Below the pieces are notes generated by a model that did no database searches, was not told where the DNA came from, and saw only the letters and a program-made list of their open reading frames with translations. Positions 44,701 through 47,292 of a stretch of 47,292 nucleotides of DNA are shown piece after piece. The stretch lies in NCBI GenBank assembly GCA_003558065.1, contig PWMU01000039.1, positions 1 through 47,292 on the forward strand, written 5' to 3'. Position 1 is the first letter of the stretch. Each line of letters begins with the position of its first letter. The stretch is from Opitutia bacterium. GTDB lineage: Bacteria; Verrucomicrobiota; Verrucomicrobiia; Opitutales; T3Sed10-336. The position numbers and the translations under genes are program-made.

Positions 44701-47292
44701 GGTCGTTCGCTTTCAGTACGGAATCCGAAATCGTCAATCCCGCTCCGCCGGCGACCGAAGCCCCCGTGTCGTTCAATACGAGATACGCTTGCTCCGTCAG
44801 CAACGAAGCACCGTCGTTCAACGCCAAACCGGCCGGCGTGTTGTGGGAGGCGCGCAGACCGAACACCTCCGGCTCGATCGTGCCTTCGAGGCTCAAACCG
44901 GCGCCGTAGCGGATCCAGACTTGGCGGATGACCGAATCGTGGGCTTGCGCCGACAGCGTCACACCGTCCCAATCTCCTGCGGAGGCCCCGTTGCCTTCCT
45001 TCACCGAGGTCAGGTGAATCGGAGCGAGGGCCTGGCCATCCGCGTCCAGGGCGCCGTCCTCGATTTGGATTCCCGCACCTTCGGCAAACCGCAGCGTGGT
45101 ACCGGGTTCGAGCGTCAACACCGCCCCGTTTTGCACGATCAGGGGATTGTAAACCGTCAACTCCGGCTCGTCCTCCCCTCCCAGAACCAGATCCTGCTCG
45201 ATGGGTTCGGACAAGGGATCGGTCCAGCGCAGAGAGGTCACTTCCTCCTCATATTCGTCCAGGCGATTGAAGGCAACCACCGCGTAGTGATAATCCCGCG
45301 AGCGATCGAGGCCGGTTTCCTCGTAGGAATCCGCCTCGGCCGACAGCTCGGCCACCGGAGTCAGCCCTTCCACGGAATCGAACGGGGCATCCTCGCGATA
45401 GACCCGGAAGCCTTCGAGCCCAAAGAGCCCGTCGGTTTCGTAATCGCTCCAATCCAGATGAGCCGTACTGACGGACGGCGCGCTCAGGACGGGCGTTACC
45501 GACGGCGGGACCACGCTCTCAATAATGATCTCCAGCACGTCGACCTGCGGCTCGAAATTCCCGACCTCGTCCAGCGCCGCGACGGCCACGTAATAGGAGG
45601 TGTCCGGCTCCAGGTCGGTAAACGTGTATTCGCGAGCCTCGGCCCCCCGCCCGTCGTGGGCGATGAGGCCTTCAGTGGTGGCAAACGATTCGCTTTCCCG
45701 ATAGATTCTGAAGCGGTCGAGCCCCTCGGCTGCTTCGTAGTCGTCCCATCCGATCGTGACGCTGTCCTCGGTCATGGTTACGACGGCGATCTCCGGAGCC
45801 GGGGGCGGCGTTGCGTCGACGAAGACCTCCAGGACCGTCGCCGGCTCCATGACAAATTCCTCGGGATCCGCCGCTTCGGAGACTTCGATGCCGTGTCCCC
45901 CGTCCATTCCCGCCTCAACCAGGATCGCCGGCGTCCGGTAGGTGTCGCTTGCCCGTTCGTCTTCCAGCCACTCGCCCCCGGAAGGCACTTGCGGCGCGTC
46001 GGCGTCTCCCTCCGGCACAAACACGATCGCCGGCTCGACCTCGGTGTCCATGGTCCGGTCGAAGCGGAGCGTCAGGACCAAAGTTTCCGTTGCGGGAATC
46101 GGCGAAGCCGGATCGGCTTCCGCTTCGACGACCACCGGCGCGGCCCGCCGACTTCCGAAGTCAACCCCTGTCTCGTCGGCGCCCGGTTCCAGTTGCACAA
46201 TATGAGCGGCGCCCGCTTCTTCCGGAAACGTCTGTTCCCATGCGTTCGGGAGTTCCTGCCGCACGTAATACTCGCCGGGACTCAGATCTTCGAATTCATA
46301 CGTCCCGTCCGGTCCCGTTTCCCCACGCGGTTCGCCGGAGTTGCGGACCCCGCTGTTGTTCAGGTCGAGAAACACCGAGCGGCCTTCCAGCGGACCTTCT
46401 TCGGCCCCGAACTCGCCATCGCCGTCCGCGTCGTGCCACACCACCCCGGAAATTGAGCCGGGTTCCGGCTCGATCGTAAACGACCAGATTTCCCCTTCGG
46501 TCAGGCCGACTTCGTTTTCAGGATCGATGCGCCAGAAATAGGTAGTCCCGTACTCCAGTTCTCCCGGATCGAATCCTGTCCCGACCTGAGACCCCTGGAA
46601 CTCCGCACCGCCCGGATCGGCCGTAGTTCCGAAATAGACGTCGAAACTGCTCGCCAGGCCGCCGTCCGACCAGCTCAGGTTTACCGTGCGCGACACATTA
46701 TCCTGTCCATCGGACGGGAAGGGATTTTGGGCCTGAAGCGGGGGCGCCCCTGAGAAGAGAACGCGAACGTGATCCTCATCATAAATAATCTCCACGACCG
46801 CGTCGTCGGGCAGGTCCGGATAGGTCACTTCATCAAATTCACCCGAAATTGCAGCCGCCGTAACGATCTCGATCGTATCCCCGACCTCGGGAACGTAACC
46901 GTCCGCCAACAACAACGTAAGGCTTCCGCCGAGTGACGCTTCATTCTCGACCGCAAGAAGGCCGTGGTCGCTCGTCTCGGTACCGCCAAGACCCACAGTG
47001 AAAGTCTCGCCGGAAGGGTAATCACCATCCACTTCCACGATGCTTCCCACCCCGCTCTCAACGGTTCCGCTGTTCTCGTCCAGCCGGTCGAGATAGAGAT
47101 GACCCCCACCGAGCGCTTCGAGACTCCCGGTGTTTGCAAACACATCCGGATTCACCCTGACCGTGCGCCCTGCGGTATCCGACACAATACGGCCTTCATT
47201 CCTAACCGAACCGCTCGCGCGCCCGATGTCACCGCCGCTTTCTCCGCTGCGCACGGTGATCCCCCCCGCGATCACAAGCTCGGTCCCGCCGC
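38729..47292 (-). CDS. Giant multi-domain surface protein ending in a Hint domain (5' end outside window)
   Basis: At least 2853 residues; the frame is open through the window edge (GGTELVIAGGITV), so the true start and any signal peptide are outside. In order (window numbering): an adhesin-like repeat region (1-90, NEGRIVSD, NTGSLEALGGGHLYLD), Ig/FN3-type domains, an SdrD B-like domain (about 275-375: VVWHDADGDGEFGAEEGPL), more FN3 modules, a beta-helix-like part (about 710-930, GNWWGT), Ig/bacterial adhesion repeats with many FN3 copies (to about 1750), CARDB-like and HYDIN-like modules, a carboxypeptidase-regulatory-type fold (about 2375-2460), then a region with FETRVPAPVLVMTPPMHEFE and LRNEGLIKISDIDI. 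The end has a Gly/Ala-rich hydrophobic segment and a Hint domain. It is the first visible gene of the five-gene operon. Confidence 0.88.
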   Translation of the reverse strand, partial: GGTELVIAGGITVRSGESGGDIGRASGSVRNEGRIVSDTAGRTVRVNPDVFANTGSLEALGGGHLYLDRLDENSGTVESGVGSIVEVDGDYPSGETFTVGLGGTETSDHGLLAVENEASLGGSLTLLLADGYVPEVGDTIEIVTAAAISGEFDEVTYPDLPDDAVVEIIYDEDHVRVLFSGAPPLQAQNPFPSDGQDNVSRTVNLSWSDGGLASSFDVYFGTTADPGGAEFQGSQVGTGFDPGELEYGTTYFWRIDPENEVGLTEGEIWSFTIEPEPGSISGVVWHDADGDGEFGAEEGPLEGRSVFLDLNNSGVRNSGEPRGETGPDGTYEFEDLSPGEYYVRQELPNAWEQTFPEEAGAAHIVQLEPGADETGVDFGSRRAAPVVVEAEADPASPIPATETLVLTLRFDRTMDTEVEPAIVFVPEGDADAPQVPSGGEWLEDERASDTYRTPAILVEAGMDGGHGIEVSEAADPEEFVMEPATVLEVFVDATPPPAPEIAVVTMTEDSVTIGWDDYEAAEGLDRFRIYRESESFATTEGLIAHDGRGAEAREYTFTDLEPDTSYYVAVAALDEVGNFEPQVDVLEIIIESVVPPSVTPVLSAPSVSTAHLDWSDYETDGLFGLEGFRVYREDAPFDSVEGLTPVAELSAEADSYEETGLDRSRDYHYAVVAFNRLDEYEEEVTSLRWTDPLSEPIEQDLVLGGEDEPELTVYNPLIVQNGAVLTLEPGTTLRFAEGAGIQIEDGALDADGQALAPIHLTSVKEGNGASAGDWDGVTLSAQAHDSVIRQVWIRYGAGLSLEGTIEPEVFGLRASHNTPAGLALNDGASLLTEQAYLVLNDTGASVAGGAGLTISDSVLKANDLNAVAEEGTDLDAAGNWWGTETNEEIAGTLEGPVEAGDPLEDEPVLHAAAGTVDGVVQVGRPEVNLVFASANAIAYRASEDSTFSGVPFEDIEMDPDSSDLYTARPFEDLFALTEAGGLKTVHVQFLGLTGVIGQTLTLDIEHVTEGPEITAFSLEEGDELNRPVEVSGEAEAELGIESLVFFVEGEPVLQADATTLAGEWDIRDLDEAIYRVTLEATDGAGNVAVREINVIVRPQPPARPIIETPSDGLVTAEDDLEVAGTADPGNPLRLRRNSSTVAEGAASPDGTFHFGEVPLVEGENEFSVRAVDPAGSVTSSRVTVHRDTLPPEPVVIDSLEVVQSTAVEVEWRFAADGKRATEFRVLWSEGELESADDADGQSDLVSNTSKVLEDLPDGEYNIAVIGFDVAGNASGLSDVESVVLNTTPPSFTVTYDRAMPVGPGELGIEVEASESLEGTPSMTIRPDGFSQPVSVSLSGIGSNRYSGTYQVSDLSAASGEAQVRVSGTDLFGNSFSGAPGGTTLVFDLTRPTGIVSVDGEPPVAIPEEGITVEVQLELSKPAPSGSPPSLAFSPPETGEVSLDLSGSGSSWTAELLLDEAMGTGMGSFTLQTVDLLGNEGTSITEGEELEVYTGDTPPPPERPLEIAGEIRPGGVIAISWAASEKAEVYHLYREPGDGVEPPDERIVSGLSTLEYTDLPPEDGVYRYVVTADRQGVESDPSPLLVALSDRTPPEKPENLTVELGESGVRINWDAPSEGETPVEYRVYRDGERIRTTSGPHEVSDHPPRGLITYEVASVDQVGNENLSDPASIELYVGAVVNLVATVESGAGPALAWDSPDEEAVGFNVYRDGESLNDAPITEPNYQDPDPVTEERAVYTVRSVDDQDRESAPRPVAVFPVELELRINPDSDGEERSLIGRYFDNYEVTARNLDGEEDWHVLETVIWRTHPGSGIREEGQMIDEPVEAGEEAVWRIAFPAVTELSGGHGFTVEVEQESEDGIASAYYVLDRSFDRYRSPSTRITVSAPQVPLAGGLNDFRARIYNPGYADAEVVLVSDFGGEPGDLELTVLDRFGESVGGATFDRAISGLDFTSNGDGVLRIPPGESREVTFEDVLVPEALAEDDKAVIRVEAPVIHNGLGTSNARKSGPISGTMETGLTETEYFGELEVDGDLFINDASIPLSGSAIDRQSGEPRTDTALRIGFSARGYTWYEEVETDDEGNFEFSYDPFPGFSGTISFWAAHPDVVDVLDQAEVTIHRMYANPGQGQIRMSKNDTMDFDIRLNNPGDVPLEGLEVDSFRAWIVEEDPDTGEPVETDIASVSGQVLDVSEVLSPSSRSRVTLELQADLDAPDRAMVEFSFLTDQGATARFEGDVTLLPAIPILSVAKPSSGYVDLTMDRGRQRSREVVIENDGLRALEGVRLEPPQEIDWMHINLPVEEDGYAYLPDLEVGESFSFQVVYTPSEAVDLGFYDDSVMIKGDNVEADFQVNLFAQITSDLEGDVLFQVENIIDQPVPNASVRLRSTTNDIELGPYRTDAEGELFVEDLQEGRWSWQVTASGHSAQSGTVEVEPDQTVLVEPVLDRSLVTVRFQVVPVPFTDRYEIVLEQTFETRVPAPVLVMTPPMHEFENVELGFQTTVTYELRNEGLIKISDIDIEGTESGLLTMEPLIDYIPELGPEEGVEIPVRFHLRGDADGNGDAEPTAVALEDGDTSEGSGLTAVPTAVPGLDAPCGAADEGDFAEGIKAIAEMAAKGEYVSQRTGGLGTAAAVGLGAASGLAVAQDGVPTSLLDVAEIVGGELGEMIGCAASRFLGAIGSDPSTGGGGSSGSPRQSFEQGADGCFLAGTGILMADGSTRPIEEIAKGDRVRTGSRDPGAVAEVSHAYELESDTLRRVKVEALGSDRTRELLVTAEHRLWVDGEGWRFANNLETDQWLTDAERGFWKVVANERVEGVHTVYNFQVGGDRAFFANGLLAEDLCGGLFIDLENEAEVSER
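38780..39193 (-). other. Hint (intein/hedgehog-type) domain at the end of the giant protein
   Basis: Residues about 2695-2832 of the visible protein. Block A is CFLAGTGILMADGSTRPIEE with Cys as the first residue (codon 39191-39193), followed by IAKGDRV. Block B is ELLVTAEHRLWV, with the Thr-x-x-His charge relay, followed by GWRFANNLETDQWL. Block F is HTVYNFQVGGDRAFFANGLL. Where inteins end in His-Asn and polymorphic-toxin Hint domains in HN, this has AED followed by LCGG. Only 16 residues follow the cysteine at 2832, so no toxin domain is attached. Such a domain can in principle activate the peptide bond before Cys2695 for cleavage or ligation; the missing Asn argues against C-terminal cleavage. 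Confidence 0.85.

Noticed and set aside
1-47292. tRNA, rRNA, CRISPR, insertion sequences, phage genes
   Set aside because: Looked for cloverleaf-like stretches, regularly spaced repeats, transposase or integrase motifs by eye; none was convincing.

Overview
This window looks like the chromosome of a Gram-negative, GC-rich, glycan-degrading bacterium, most likely of the Verrucomicrobiota (Opitutae-like). The reasons are a secreted Cys-type sulfatase, a GH20 hexosaminidase and a CE15-type esterase, a PEP-CTERM protein, very large secreted FN3/Ig proteins, and the gene order rplM-rpsI-argC-argJ with argB-argD nearby. The phylum is inferred from gene content, not from a marker tree. No tRNA, rRNA, CRISPR array, insertion sequence or phage gene was seen.

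Layout. 1-5.5 kb (minus strand): start of a possible ATP-grasp protein, a CocE/NonD hydrolase, two small lipoproteins (one a two-repeat RCC1 fragment) and a sulfatase with a LamG-like tail. 5.5-12.5 kb (plus): a decayed FG-GAP gene, a cardiolipin-synthase-type phospholipase D enzyme with an unexplained N-terminal extension, an outer-membrane barrel candidate, and a secreted GH20 enzyme. 12.5-18.4 kb (minus): a hybrid histidine kinase, a PhyH dioxygenase, a fucose-isomerase-like protein and an NAPE-PLD-like metallo-hydrolase. 18.5-21.2 kb: a secreted TPR protein (plus), then a rhomboid protease and a VTT/TVP38 membrane protein (minus).

21.2-29.6 kb is the ribosomal/arginine block on the minus strand (rplM, rpsI, argC, argJ, then argB, argD). 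Between argJ and argB, in the opposite orientation, lies a wrecked cytochrome bd locus. It holds a CydA C-terminal fragment with a 1-bp frameshift, a CydB with its middle deleted and the frame broken, and a CydC-like ABC protein lacking its N-terminal helices and carrying a Walker A Gly-to-Arg change. A CE15-type esterase follows on the plus strand (29.8-31.1 kb).

31.1-47.3 kb (minus) is the most unusual part: a tightly packed five-gene operon for exported proteins, with 4-nt ATGA overlaps or very short gaps. In transcription order it encodes a giant multi-domain surface protein (over 2,850 residues, running off the window) that ends in a Hint (intein/hedgehog-type) domain; a second large secreted protein with a TolB-like propeller; an exported rhodanese-like protein without the catalytic cysteine; an FN3-type secreted protein; and a PEP-CTERM protein. 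From memory of the family, the two giant proteins match consecutive parts of what is one polypeptide in other bacteria, so the Hint domain sits exactly at the break. The second protein is cut by an in-frame TAG, after which 79 codons of clearly continuing protein sequence follow. This operon is the best candidate here for an undescribed system, but its function is unknown.
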